In this document: positions 1-8,351 of the stretch, piece after piece | Position numbering within the stretch: the first letter of the stretch is position 1 | How the letters are laid out: each line of letters opens with the position of its first letter | The notes under the pieces: model-generated | The model's input: the letters and a program-made list of their open reading frames with translations, nothing else | Database searches by the model: none | Told to the model about the DNA's origin: nothing | NCBI RefSeq assembly: GCF_000756305.1 | Contig: NZ_JRFE01000015.1 | Location: 1 to 44,246, forward strand | Direction: 5' to 3' | Origin: Myxosarcina sp. GI1 | GTDB taxonomy: Bacteria; Cyanobacteriota; Cyanobacteriia; Cyanobacteriales; Xenococcaceae | Length of the DNA stretch: 44,246 nt | Translations under genes and position numbers: made by a program

Positions 1-799
1 CAGGGGTTTCGGGAGTCTCAGTTACAGGAGTCTCGGAAGTTCCAGGAGTTTCAGTTACAGGGGTTTCGGGAGTCTCAGTTACAGGAGTCTCGGAAGTTCC
101 AGGAGTTTCAGTTACAGGGGTCTCGGGAGTTCCAGTTCCAGGAGTCTCAGTTACAGGGGTTTCGGGAGTTTTAGTTCCAGGAGTCTCGGGAGTCTCAGTT
201 ATAGGGGTTTCTGTTACAGGGGTTTCAGGAGTCTCAGTTACAGGAGTCTCGGGAGTTCCAGGGGTTTTAGTTCCAGGGGTTTCGGGAGTCTCAGTTACAG
301 GAGTCTCAGTTGCAGGAGTTTCAGTTACAGGGGTCTCGGGAGTCTCAGTTACAGGAGTCTCGGAAGTTCCAGGAGTTTCAGTTACAGGGGTCTCGGGAGT
401 TCCAGTTCCAGGAGTCTCAGTTACAGGAGTCTCAGTTGCAGGAGTTTCAGTTACAGGGGTTTCGGGTGTTTCAGTTACAGGAGTTTCGGGAGTCTCGGGA
501 GTTACAGGAGTCTCGGAAGTTCCAGGAGTCTCAGTTACAGGAGTCTCGGGAGTCTCAGTTACAGGAGTTTCAGTTACAGGAGTCTCGGGAGTTTCAGTTA
601 CAGGGGTTTCGGGAGTTTCAGTTACAGGAGTTCCAGGGGTTTCAGTTACAGGAGTCTCGGGAGTTCCAGGGATTTCGGAAGTTCCAGGAGTTTCAGTTAC
701 AGGGGTTTCGGGTGTTTCAGTTACAGGAGTCTCGGGAGTTTCAGTTACAGGGGTCTCGGGAGTCTCAGTTACAGGAGTCTCGGGAGTTACAGGAGTCTC
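1..799 (-). repeat. Degenerate tandem repeat encoding Thr-Pro units
   Basis: About 800 bases consist of 9- to 24-base units, all multiples of three. On the minus strand they read as permutations of ACTCCTGTAACT, GAGACTCCC and GGAACT blocks. Third-position differences (ACT/ACC, GAG/GAA, CCC/CCT) show a long history of unequal exchange and point mutation. No unit introduces a stop in the coding frame, which argues for selection on the protein. The opposite strand is also open for about 600 bases, but only because the repeat is so regular. Confidence 0.9.
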
Positions 800-1027
800 G
801 GCTACGTCTGGGGTGTCGCCACTACCGATGTTGTCTTGCTCTTGAGGAGTGCCTGAGGTGTCGCCTCCTGAATTCGTTTCAGGGGTATTTGGTTCGGGTA
901 CTATTTCACCTGGATTGGGAAGCGTAACATCCGACATATTGCCCGATTGAGAACGAACTGGAGCGATCGCAATTAAAGACCAATTAAGAAATATGCTGAT
1001 ATTTAAAAGTAGCCGAAATAACTTCAT
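1..1027 (-). CDS. Secreted Thr-Pro repeat protein, C-terminus beyond window
   Basis: An open frame on the minus strand starts with ATG at 1027 and stays open to the left edge, so the C-terminus is missing. The first 28 or so residues (MKLFRLLLNISIFLNW..., then VRSQS) look like a signal peptide. A Pro/Asn/Gly-rich linker follows (about residues 30-75). The rest, at least 265 residues, is a Thr-Pro-Glu-Val repeat built from units such as TPVTETPE, TPGTPE and TPGTK. I checked the frame at the left edge, and it matches the frame of the start codon. It lies 39 bases downstream of a beta-barrel-like gene on the same strand, probably in one operon. Low-complexity Thr-Pro tracts usually act as extended surface or wall-spanning stalks; any domain they carry lies outside the window. 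Function unknown. Confidence 0.8.
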   Translation of the reverse strand, partial: MKLFRLLLNISIFLNWSLIAIAPVRSQSGNMSDVTLPNPGEIVPEPNTPETNSGGDTSGTPQEQDNIGSGDTPDVAETPVTPETPVTETPETPVTETPETPVTETPETPVTETPGTSEIPGTPETPVTETPGTPVTETPETPVTETPETPVTETPVTETPETPVTETPGTSETPVTPETPETPVTETPETPVTETPATETPVTETPGTGTPETPVTETPGTSETPVTETPETPVTETPATETPVTETPETPGTKTPGTPETPVTETPETPVTETPITETPETPGTKTPETPVTETPGTGTPETPVTETPGTSETPVTETPETPVTETPGTSETPVTETPETP

Positions 1028-1066
1028 ATTTTTTTACTTTATTAAAAAATAAAATTACCTTAAAAC

Positions 1067-2071
1067 TTAATACGAGAAAGAATATCCCACGCCAATTACA
1101 AATCTAGCTCCGTCTCCTGCCGAACCCGTGATATCTGTAACGGCAGGTACTATTACTATTGGCAACTTTTTGAACGGAACTATTGAAGTTCCAACAGTTA
1201 AATCCTGACCCGTCCATTCGGTCACGATGTTGATTGGCTCGATCGCTCTAACAGCAATGCTGCTAAACACACCTACAGTTTCATCTCCATTTTCGATATC
1301 AGATTCCGAACGAAATTGTCCGCCACCAACGCCAATAGATGTGTAAATTTCACTAAATGGCTTAGTTACATCTTGACGCAGAGCAAATCTTTTAGTAACA
1401 ACTCCATAGACAGAAGAACCACCGTCCGTATTCCCCCAGGTTGTCGCTCCCTGAACTCCAGCTGCCACAGCAAAATTACTGGGTAAGCGACGATGTAGCT
1501 TGAGATTAAACGTACCATCGCGAAAAGGCGCACTGACATCGACCAGACTGACTCCAACTTGTAAGCCAATGTTTTCGCGAGGATTTCCCAATCCAAAACT
1601 CAAACCAATTACTCCATCCGATTCGCTGCGAAAACGCGCTCTTTGTTGAAACCCTACACCAATACCAACACTTCTCCAAGAAGCACCATATCCCGAAGGA
1701 TTAATGATGGTAACGCTAGGAGATGACCGATAATTCCTGTTAGAAAAAGTAGGAACGCGCAAAGGTATTCTTTGTGGTTCAAACTGCTCTTCTCCTTCTG
1801 ATGGTTGACGGCGTAAAGCTGGTACTCCTTCGCTATTATTATTCTCGGTTTCTTGTGGCTCGGCAGCTATTTTCATACCTATTAATACAGGAAAATTGCG
1901 CTGTAATTGTCGGTTGTTATGGCGATCGCCTAAATCCAGGTTATTTACTCTTAACTCTCGGAGATTTTGGTTTATTGCTTGAGCTTGAGCTGACTGATTC
2001 AAGGCTAAAATAAATTCAACACCAGCAACTAATAAACAAACTCCTCCTAGCAATATTTTTTTATATGTCAT
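1067..2071 (-). CDS. Probable outer-membrane beta-barrel protein
   Basis: 334 residues. The N-terminus (MTYKKILLGGVCLLVAG, then SAQAQA) is a signal peptide with likely cleavage after residue 31 or so. A charged, Asn/Arg-rich segment (about 33-125) is followed by alternating hydrophobic/polar stretches rich in Gly and aromatic residues, such as GIGVGFQQRARF, GVIGLSFGLG and NIVTEWTG. The protein ends in GVGYSFSY; a C-terminal aromatic residue in an amphipathic strand is typical of outer-membrane barrels. No named family is recognised. The Thr-Pro repeat gene follows 39 bases downstream on the same strand, so the two may form a surface-export or surface-display pair, which is inference. No strong Shine-Dalgarno precedes the ATG. 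Confidence 0.7.
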   Translation of the reverse strand: MTYKKILLGGVCLLVAGVEFILALNQSAQAQAINQNLRELRVNNLDLGDRHNNRQLQRNFPVLIGMKIAAEPQETENNNSEGVPALRRQPSEGEEQFEPQRIPLRVPTFSNRNYRSSPSVTIINPSGYGASWRSVGIGVGFQQRARFRSESDGVIGLSFGLGNPRENIGLQVGVSLVDVSAPFRDGTFNLKLHRRLPSNFAVAAGVQGATTWGNTDGGSSVYGVVTKRFALRQDVTKPFSEIYTSIGVGGGQFRSESDIENGDETVGVFSSIAVRAIEPINIVTEWTGQDLTVGTSIVPFKKLPIVIVPAVTDITGSAGDGARFVIGVGYSFSY

Positions 2072-2194
2072 TCATTTCGATCTCGAACAGATTTTTTTAT
2101 TCGCCTGACTATAAAAAGCGAATGTGAATGTTATTTATAGCCAATAGTTTTGACTCTGGAATATTCTTTATTGCCCGATATAAATTATTTATTT

Positions 2195-2230
2195 GCGATT
2201 GCCGAAGGCAGCGCGCAAAGCGCGATTGCC
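2195..2230. repeat. Short GC-rich dispersed-type repeat
   Basis: GCGATTGCC occurs at 2195-2203 and again at 2222-2230. Between them lies a GC-rich core (GAAGGCAGCGCGCAAAGCGC) in which GCGC pairs with GCGC. The element contrasts sharply with the AT-rich spacer around it and resembles the small palindromic repeats inside genes elsewhere in this window. Confidence 0.5.
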
Positions 2231-2253
2231 AGAAAAACTATTAGAAGTGTCAA

Positions 2254-2787
2254 CTACCAGGGCCACCAGCTAGGCTGATAGGGAGTATCAATACTACTGT
2301 AAACACCTCTAACTCTACCGAGAGCGACACATTCTAAGGGATCGCGATTGTCGAGAACGCAGGGAGCGTCATAGTTAGGATTGATGCTAAATAATTCTTC
2401 GCTGTCATCAGAGGAACAGGTTGCGTCTTTTTCTGATACCGCACAAACCAATGAGCGATCTCCTTGTAGCTCGGTTTTCAGATAATATTCTTGTTTTTGC
2501 TCTGCTTGTTGTCGATTAATTTCTTGAAGCTTAGTTGCCGTTTGTTGACAGACTTCGGTGGCTGACTGGTCTGGTAATAGATATTCTTGATGCCAGCTAA
2601 TTATTGGAGTAAGCTTGACATTTCCAGGAGTAAAAGCGAACATAGTAGGCGTTTCAATCTCCGTGGCACATACAAAGATAGTGTCGCTAGTATTTTGACT
2701 GTAGCTTTCTTTCGCCTGTATGGATGTTGTACTCAGAGCGATCGCGCCAGTAACAATTGCCAGGTAAAGATGTTTATTATTCATCAC
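2254..2787 (-). CDS. COP23-domain exported protein
   Basis: 177 residues with a signal peptide (MMNNKHLYLAIVTGAIALSTTSIQAKES). The mature part follows the pattern of the COP23 (circadian oscillating protein 23) family of cyanobacteria: a first Cys (IFVCATE), a segment ending in ISWHQEYLLPD, a second Cys (EVCQQTATKLQEINRQQ), then LQGDRSLVCAVSEKDATC and a later Cys pair (APCVLDNRDPLECVALG). The conserved Cys residues probably form disulfides in the periplasm. The biochemical role of the family is not established. It ends in a Trp/Pro-rich tail (PYQPSWWPW). It is monocistronic on the minus strand, with 182 bases to the next gene downstream. Confidence 0.7.
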   Translation of the reverse strand: MMNNKHLYLAIVTGAIALSTTSIQAKESYSQNTSDTIFVCATEIETPTMFAFTPGNVKLTPIISWHQEYLLPDQSATEVCQQTATKLQEINRQQAEQKQEYYLKTELQGDRSLVCAVSEKDATCSSDDSEELFSINPNYDAPCVLDNRDPLECVALGRVRGVYSSIDTPYQPSWWPW

Positions 2788-2919
2788 ACTGTAAGTGTTG
2801 GTATTTTTTGTAGATTTCTGTCTAGGTATTTTTGACGAAACTACACTGTATATTGTTCATTATTTCACTAAATTTGTGAAGCTAATACAAACTATTAAAT
2901 TTTGTAGTTTAATTTAACA

Positions 2920-3519
2920 CTAAAGTGGTACTAATTCGGGAAAATTAACCAATAACTGTTCGTCATTGAGTTCGTCTCCTAACTTTGCAGGAGAAAAATG
3001 AATTTGAATTGCTCTCAATTTTTCTTGGTAGTGAAGGTCGATTAAGGCTTTGAGCCCGTATTCTAAGGCTTCAATGTCTGCTAGATTAGTTTCCAGGTCG
3101 GCTACTTCTCCTTCGTAAGCTACAACCAATATGACTACTAAGTTTTTCGTTACTGGTAATGATAGAGGTTCATCTGCTTGTAGTTGAGTAAAATCTACTT
3201 CACTAAGATATCTTTGCCCAGAGTCGGTAAATAACTCGTTAATGTAGTCAGCAGCATCTCCTTCATTCCAGAAAACATCTCCTTCATTGCCCGCAGCTTG
3301 CCAATAAGTATTCATTTGTAAAAGATTTTGACAAACTGTTACTAATCCTTCACCTAAAACTTCCAAATCTCCATCGGCATCTACTGTTTCTCTAGCAACT
3401 TGATTGAAAACCCCTAGCAATGGTGCAATTTCTTGTCCTGCCAGATGAATAAACAGACGAGAAACGACAAAGCGGGTTTTGCCGCTAAAATGATTGAAGC
3501 GATCGCGCCAGGAACTCAT
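2920..3519 (-). CDS. DUF1517 family protein
   Basis: 199 residues, no signal peptide and no membrane span. The C-terminus (AIQIHFSPAKLGDELNDEQLLVNFPELVPL region) and the middle part (GEGLVTVCQNLLQMNTYWQAAG) match the layout of cyanobacterial DUF1517 proteins, in which a helical 'LLQE..L.LLR.PDYW' segment is followed by an alpha/beta core and a terminal '(D/E)LLxxYPxLxPL' motif. Some members of this family carry an N-terminal membrane region; this one does not, so it is the short soluble form. The function of the family is unknown. It stands alone between COP23 and a divergently transcribed glycosyltransferase. Confidence 0.65.
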   Translation of the reverse strand: MSSWRDRFNHFSGKTRFVVSRLFIHLAGQEIAPLLGVFNQVARETVDADGDLEVLGEGLVTVCQNLLQMNTYWQAAGNEGDVFWNEGDAADYINELFTDSGQRYLSEVDFTQLQADEPLSLPVTKNLVVILVVAYEGEVADLETNLADIEALEYGLKALIDLHYQEKLRAIQIHFSPAKLGDELNDEQLLVNFPELVPL

Positions 3520-3616
3520 ACTTTTACGAAAAATCGAACACTACTAATTTCTTATCATAGTTGGCAGATTTTAATTATTTAAAATAATTTGGTCGTAAAT
3601 AGTAAATTTTTCGGTT

Positions 3617-4819
3617 ATGCGTATCTTATTTCTCCATCCCAACTTTCCCGCACAGTTTCGTCATTTAGCTGCCGCTCTAGCCAAAGAAGGCAAACATCAA
3701 ATCGTGTTTGGCACCAATCGCCGCGAAGGACAAATGCAAGGAGTCGTTAAGGCAATTTACGAAAAGTCTCGTAATGTCCGACCAGAAACCCATCATTACG
3801 TAAGACCTTTAGAAAGTGCGGTTTTAGAAGCGCAAGGTGTATATCGCATCGCTCAAAAACTCAAAGACGAAGGATTTATTCCCGATATTGTTTACGGTCA
3901 TTCGGGATGGGGACCGACATTATTTATGAAAGATATTTTTCCCCAAACCAAACTACTTTGCTATTTTGAATGGTTTTATCGCGCACATGGTTCCGATGCC
4001 AGTTTTGACCCTAGCGATCCGATAAATGCCGATGATGAAGCACGAATTAGAATTAAAAATGCTCCCATATTAATAGATTTATATAGTTGCGATCGCGGAT
4101 TGTCCCCTACTAATTGGCAGCGTTTGCAGTTTCCCGTTGAATATCACAGCAAGATAAAAGTACATCATGACGGTATCGATATTCAATATTTTCAACCACA
4201 GCCTGGAGCAAAATTAGTTTTACCGCGAATTAATTTAGACCTATCGGCAGTAGATGAAGTTATTACCTATGTAGCCAGAGGCATGGAACCCTATCGCGGT
4301 TTTCCCCAACTAATTGAGACTATTGCGATTTTGCAAGCAAAAAGACCCCAATGTCATTTTGTTATTGTCGGGCAAGATCGAGTCGCCTACGGTAAGTCTT
4401 TGCCCGATGATAAAACCTATAAAGAGGCGATGCTAGAAAAATTTCCTTTAGATCTTAGTCGGGTACATTTTACAGGATTACTACCGTATGGAGAATACTT
4501 ACAGGTATTACAAGCTTCTTCAGTTCACGTATATTTAACCCGTCCTTTTGTCCTGTCTTGGTCGATGTTGGAAGCTTTATCTGCTGGATGTTTAATCGTG
4601 GCTTCCGATACCGCACCAGTAACAGAAGTTATTGAAGATGGAGTTAATGGTTTACTCGTCGATTTCTTTTCTCCATCACAAATTAGCGATCGCGTTATCG
4701 AAGCTTTGGATAATCTTACTAAAATGGCAAAAATCCGCGCTGCTGCCCGACAAACCATCGTCGATCGCTATGATATTAATAAGCTACTTCCCCAACACTT
4801 GGAATGGATGAAAAAATAA
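3617..4819 (+). CDS. GT4-type glycosyltransferase (group 1)
   Basis: 400 residues. The N-terminal Rossmann domain starts MRILFLHPNFPAQFRHLAAAL. The C-terminal GT-B domain contains VHFTGLLPYGEYLQVLQAS, then a membrane-edge/donor segment (VHVYLTRPFVLSWSMLEALSAGCLIVASDTAPVTEVIEDG) with the Glu-rich 'E-A-L-S-A-G ... V-x-E-x-I' motif of GT4 enzymes that binds the nucleotide-sugar donor. The expected activity is retaining transfer of a sugar from a nucleotide-sugar to a cell-surface or soluble acceptor in the cytoplasm; donor and acceptor cannot be told. Length is normal for the family. The DCC-family gene follows on the same strand after about 130 bases. Confidence 0.85.
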   Translation: MRILFLHPNFPAQFRHLAAALAKEGKHQIVFGTNRREGQMQGVVKAIYEKSRNVRPETHHYVRPLESAVLEAQGVYRIAQKLKDEGFIPDIVYGHSGWGPTLFMKDIFPQTKLLCYFEWFYRAHGSDASFDPSDPINADDEARIRIKNAPILIDLYSCDRGLSPTNWQRLQFPVEYHSKIKVHHDGIDIQYFQPQPGAKLVLPRINLDLSAVDEVITYVARGMEPYRGFPQLIETIAILQAKRPQCHFVIVGQDRVAYGKSLPDDKTYKEAMLEKFPLDLSRVHFTGLLPYGEYLQVLQASSVHVYLTRPFVLSWSMLEALSAGCLIVASDTAPVTEVIEDGVNGLLVDFFSPSQISDRVIEALDNLTKMAKIRAAARQTIVDRYDINKLLPQHLEWMKK

Positions 4820-4950
4820 AGGAAGAAGAGAGAAGAAGATTTTTAGCTCGATCTAATTTCAATAAACTTATTTCTTATTTTTTCTTAAATAAACTTTATA
4901 CAAACGCTACGATTAATAAAGAGAGCAAAATATATACTCAAATTTTTTTA

Positions 4951-5421
4951 ATGACAGCTTCTAAAACTAAATCGGAACTAAAAGATATTTCTAATCCACA
5001 ATGGAAAATTAAACTTTTATATGACGGTCAATGTCCGTTGTGTATGCGTGAGGTTAATTTTTTACGCCAACGCGATGCAGGGAGAGGGATTATTAAATTT
5101 GTCGATATTGCCGATCTCGACTACGATCCAGAAGCTAACGAAGGTGTCGATTTTGCTACGGCAATGGGAAGAATACATGCTGTTTTACCAGACGGTATGG
5201 TTATTAGAGATCTAGAAGTGTTTCGGCGCGTTTATGAAGAATTGGGGATTGGTTGGGTGTACGCTGCGACCAAACTGCCTATAATTGGTAAGATTGCTGA
5301 TTGGATTTACGGTATATGGGCTAATTGGCGGCTAAAATTGACAGGCAGACCAGATTTATCAACTATCATTGCCGAACGCGAACAACAGCAGTGTCAGTCT
5401 GAAAGATGTCGCTTGGACTAA
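4951..5421 (+). CDS. DCC-family thiol-disulfide oxidoreductase-like protein (DUF393)
   Basis: 156 residues from the ATG at 4951. The defining motif D-G-x-C-P-x-C is present near the N-terminus (LLYDGQCPLCMREVNFLRQRD), followed by the typical middle motif (AMGRIHAVLPDGMVIRDLEVFRRVYEELG) and a basic C-terminal helix region. Members are thioredoxin-fold-like proteins presumed to do thiol redox work; substrates are unknown. The frame is open further upstream to an ATG at 4804 that overlaps the glycosyltransferase stop, but the added 49 residues are low-complexity Lys/Glu/Asn-rich and absent from the family, so the later start is preferred. The C-terminus has an extra pair of Cys (QQQCQSERCRLD). 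Confidence 0.8.
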   Translation: MTASKTKSELKDISNPQWKIKLLYDGQCPLCMREVNFLRQRDAGRGIIKFVDIADLDYDPEANEGVDFATAMGRIHAVLPDGMVIRDLEVFRRVYEELGIGWVYAATKLPIIGKIADWIYGIWANWRLKLTGRPDLSTIIAEREQQQCQSERCRLD

Positions 5422-5429
5422 CTCGTACG

Positions 5430-5447
5430 GACGTTTCGCGAAACGTC
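5430..5447. repeat. Perfect 18-bp palindrome between DCC gene and nadC
   Basis: GACGTTTCGCGAAACGTC is its own reverse complement. It lies 9 bases after the DCC stop and 11 bases before the nadC start, so it would fall in the ribosome-binding region of nadC. No T-run follows, so it is not a canonical terminator. It shares the TTCGCGAA core with palindromes at 21590 and 31218 in this window, which suggests a dispersed repeat family. Confidence 0.7.
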
Positions 5448-5457
5448 TTCTACTTTT

Positions 5458-6327
5458 ATGAAAAACTCTACTGCGGTACTGCCATCATTTTTATTGCTCG
5501 ATCGCACTCTTGAAGATTGGCTGCGAGAAGATATTGGACGGGGCGATCGCACTACCCAAAGTTTGCTAAATTCCAATGAAAATCGGCAAGCTTACTGGAT
5601 TGCTAAAGAAGCGGGTATCATTGCTGGATTACCCATAGCAGCAAGAGTTTTTCAGATACTCGATAAAGATATTAAGTTTAAACCTTTAGTCGCAGAAGGA
5701 CAGTATTGCGATCGCCAGCAGAAGTTGGCTATTATTGAAGGCTCTTTAGCTGGATTGTTAATGGGGGAAAGAGTAGCAATAAATTTAGCAATGTCTTTAA
5801 GCGGTATTGCTACTTTAACCAATAAATTCGTTACCGAAATTGAAGATTTACCAACACAGCTAGCCGATACTCGTAAGACTACCCCAGGATTGAGAATATT
5901 AGAAAAATATGCTACTCAGGTAGGCGGTGCAATCAACCAGAGAATGGGTTTGGATGACGGCGTAATGATTAAGGATAATCATATCGTTGCCGCAGGAGGA
6001 ATAGCCCAAGCGATCGCCCAAATTCGTCCTCGCGTCCCTTATTCTTTAAAAATTGAAGTAGAAACCGAAACTCTAGCGCAGGTAGAAGAAGCCTTAGAAC
6101 ACGGTGCGGATTTGATTATGCTGGACAATATGACTGTAGAGATGATGCAACAGTCAGTAAGATTAATTAAACAGAAAAGCGATCGCGTTAAGAGCGAAGC
6201 TTCGGGTAACATTACTTTAGATAATATCCGCGACGTTGCTGAAACAGGAGTTGATTATATATCTAGCAGTGCGCCTATTACTCGTTCTAGCTGGTTGGAT
6301 TTAAGCATGAAAATGGTTGCCTCCTAA
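5458..6327 (+). CDS. nadC: Nicotinate-nucleotide pyrophosphorylase (carboxylating)
   Basis: 289 residues, the normal length. The enzyme makes nicotinate mononucleotide from quinolinate and PRPP in de novo NAD synthesis, in the cytoplasm. Signature segments are visible: EDIGRGDRTT near residue 20, ADTRKTTPGLRILEKYA (quinolinate and PRPP contacts) around 135-150, GGAINQRMGLDDGVMIKDNH around 158-178, IEVETETLAQVEEAL, and LIMLDNM. The end has the expected ISSSAPITRS motif. The ATG at 5458 follows the 18-bp palindrome closely. Its 3' end overlaps a short coiled-coil gene on the opposite strand by 41 bases. Confidence 0.95.
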   Translation: MKNSTAVLPSFLLLDRTLEDWLREDIGRGDRTTQSLLNSNENRQAYWIAKEAGIIAGLPIAARVFQILDKDIKFKPLVAEGQYCDRQQKLAIIEGSLAGLLMGERVAINLAMSLSGIATLTNKFVTEIEDLPTQLADTRKTTPGLRILEKYATQVGGAINQRMGLDDGVMIKDNHIVAAGGIAQAIAQIRPRVPYSLKIEVETETLAQVEEALEHGADLIMLDNMTVEMMQQSVRLIKQKSDRVKSEASGNITLDNIRDVAETGVDYISSSAPITRSSWLDLSMKMVAS

Positions 6328-6580
6328 ATTTCCCAACAATGGGGAACTTTTCTATAAGTGCCATATATTTATTAATTTGAGCTTTGATGCGTTCTAGTTC
6401 TTTATAGCGAACGCCAATAACTCGCATATATTCTTGTTCAAAAGCATTTAATTCTGCTTGAAAAGTCGCCAGATTTAACTCTTTTTCGGCTAGTTCTGTT
6501 TCTAATGTTGCTAGTTCTAGCTTTTTCTTTTCCAGTTCTTCTTGTTCTGGTGTAAGTTTGTGTACAATTCCATGTTCCAT
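6287..6580 (-). CDS. Short coiled-coil protein, likely truncated DnaJ-associated type
   Basis: 97 residues. Residues 9-75 are one long charged helix with heptad spacing (EEKKKLELATLETELAEKEL type), then YMRVIGVRYKELERIKAQI. This pattern (ELELATLQAEL...FE..Y.RIVGVRYAELD.IEAQI) is one I associate with cyanobacterial J-domain/coiled-coil proteins that are much longer. The last 20 residues (FPIVGKFRRQPFSCLNPTS) lie on the complement of the nadC end and look like read-through into unrelated DNA, so the original C-terminus has probably been lost. It may still be translated as a short protein. No function is assigned. Confidence 0.5.
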   Translation of the reverse strand: MEHGIVHKLTPEQEELEKKKLELATLETELAEKELNLATFQAELNAFEQEYMRVIGVRYKELERIKAQINKYMALIEKFPIVGKFRRQPFSCLNPTS

Positions 6581-6722
6581 AATCTGTAGAGACTAAAAAT
6601 GCAGTGTCTCCACAATCTTAATTTCCAAACCTACCTGTAGACTTCCGTAGAATCTGCTAAGAGAATAGATCTTGCTTCGATCTTTTAAAATACAAATAAA
6701 TAGTTTTTGGGGAATAAATCCC

Positions 6723-7298
6723 ATGACTGCGATTACAGTTAACTTCAACTCCATCATCGACATTAGCGAGGAACAGTTCTATCAACTGTGTATTCATAAT
6801 CCCGATACCAAATTTGAACGTAATGCCGATGGAGAAATTATTGTCATGTCACCTCCTGGCGGAGAAACAGGAAAACGAAACGCTAAATTAATTGCCAAAT
6901 TCATTGTTTGGAACGAACGAACTAAGTTAGGAGAGGTGTTTGATTCGTCAACAGGTTACAAACTACCCAACGGTGCCAATCGTTCTCCCGATGTTTCTTG
7001 GATTGAACGAGAACGCTGGAATAGTCTTACCTCAGAACAAAAACAAAAGTTTATTCCTCTCGCACCTGATTTTGCATTAGAATTAATGTCTCCTAGCGAT
7101 TATTTAGTTAATACGCAAGCAAAAATGAGTGAGTATCTCGCTAATGGAGTTAGGCTAAGTTGGTTGATTAATCCTGAAGCCAAACAGGTAGAAATCTATC
7201 GCTTAGAGCAAGATGTAGAGTTATTAAATTCGCCTCAGACTTTATCTGGTGAAGATATTTTACCTGACTTTGTATTAGATTTATCTAATATTTTTTAA
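6723..7298 (+). CDS. Uma2 family (DUF820) nuclease-like protein
   Basis: 191 residues from the ATG at 6723; the longer TTG-initiated frame from 6672 adds an unconserved tail. It shows the Uma2 layout: DGEIIVMSPPGGETG near residue 42, GEVFDSSTGYKLPNGANRSPDVSWIERERW around 75-105, then APDFALELMSPSD. The Asp in SPDVSW and the Glu in FALELMSPSD are the PD-(D/E)xK-type residues expected for a restriction-endonuclease-like fold. These genes are very numerous in cyanobacteria, and their natural role is unproven. A single gene with no partner methylase, so not a restriction system by context. Confidence 0.85.
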   Translation: MTAITVNFNSIIDISEEQFYQLCIHNPDTKFERNADGEIIVMSPPGGETGKRNAKLIAKFIVWNERTKLGEVFDSSTGYKLPNGANRSPDVSWIERERWNSLTSEQKQKFIPLAPDFALELMSPSDYLVNTQAKMSEYLANGVRLSWLINPEAKQVEIYRLEQDVELLNSPQTLSGEDILPDFVLDLSNIF

Positions 7299-7332
7299 CT
7301 TATCGGTGCAACGTTTCAAGTCGCATACATAT

Positions 7333-7815
7333 TTACATTATGTTCTGTTTTTCTTGCCATTGACTATAGGGATGTTTGGCTAAATTTGCATTAAAGTATT
7401 TAGGGTCGTCTACTTCGCGATCGATCCAGTCTGGTAAGTCTATAGTTTGTTGTTCGTCTAGCAGTTCTACTTCAGCAATAACCAACCCTTCATTTTCGCC
7501 AGCAAATTCATCTACTTCCCAGACAACATCATCTACAGGTATTTTATATCTAGTTTTTTTAATTAACGGGCGATCGCACAAAGTATCAAGAATTTCAATT
7601 GCATCTTGATAGGGGATGGAATATTCAAACTCGGCTCTCGAAATCCCCTCACGAGGTCCTTTAATAGTTATAAAGCCGCGATCGCCAACAGTTCTAACTC
7701 TAACGGTTTGTTTGCCCGTAGTAGAAATATAGCCTTGAGAATATGGAACTCCTTCAGATAGCTTACGCCAATCATTCCCTTTAACTAAAAATTTACGTTC
7801 GATTTCTTGCGGCAT
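7333..7815 (-). CDS. CYTH domain protein (triphosphate tunnel metalloenzyme)
   Basis: 160 residues, a complete CYTH domain. It opens with MPQEIERKFLVKG, containing the signature E-x-E-x-K (Glu4, Glu6, Lys8) that binds metal and triphosphate. Basic and acidic strand residues lining the tunnel follow: VRVRTVGDRGFITIKG, EFEYSIPYQDA, KTRYKIPVDDVVWEVDEF and LVIAEVEL. Short bacterial CYTH proteins of this type are usually inorganic triphosphatases rather than adenylate cyclases; which one applies here is not decided by sequence alone. Convergent with the Uma2 gene, with a 34-base gap. Confidence 0.85.
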   Translation of the reverse strand: MPQEIERKFLVKGNDWRKLSEGVPYSQGYISTTGKQTVRVRTVGDRGFITIKGPREGISRAEFEYSIPYQDAIEILDTLCDRPLIKKTRYKIPVDDVVWEVDEFAGENEGLVIAEVELLDEQQTIDLPDWIDREVDDPKYFNANLAKHPYSQWQEKQNIM

Positions 7816-7944
7816 TGTTAATATTTAAAAATACAAAACTAAAAAACACTATAGGCTAAAAAATAGAAAAGTTAAATAATTAATACATATAATCGAATTT
7901 TATTATTATTTTAATAAACTTTGGTAAGAGAATAACAGCAATAA

Positions 7945-8301
<357 letters not shown>

Positions 8302-8351
8302 CTTAATAGTAATAATAATTTAAATTGCTTTTAAATAGGTCTTAACTTGAA

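Noticed and set aside
1-799. CRISPR-like array
   Set aside because: Units are short, multiples of three and contiguous, without unique spacers, and they encode protein on the minus strand.
310-927. Plus-strand 205-residue open frame of Gln/Phe/Ser repeats
   Set aside because: It is the complement of the Thr-Pro repeat gene, whose start, signal peptide and frame on the minus strand are convincing.
4804-4950. N-terminal extension of the DCC protein overlapping the glycosyltransferase stop
   Set aside because: The 49 residues are low complexity and not part of the DCC family; an ATG at 4951 fits better.
6672-6722. Longer N-terminus of the Uma2 protein from a TTG
   Set aside because: The 17 added residues have no family support; the ATG at 6723 gives the usual start.
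6723-7298. Restriction-modification system
   Set aside because: No methyltransferase is present and Uma2 proteins are commonly solitary.
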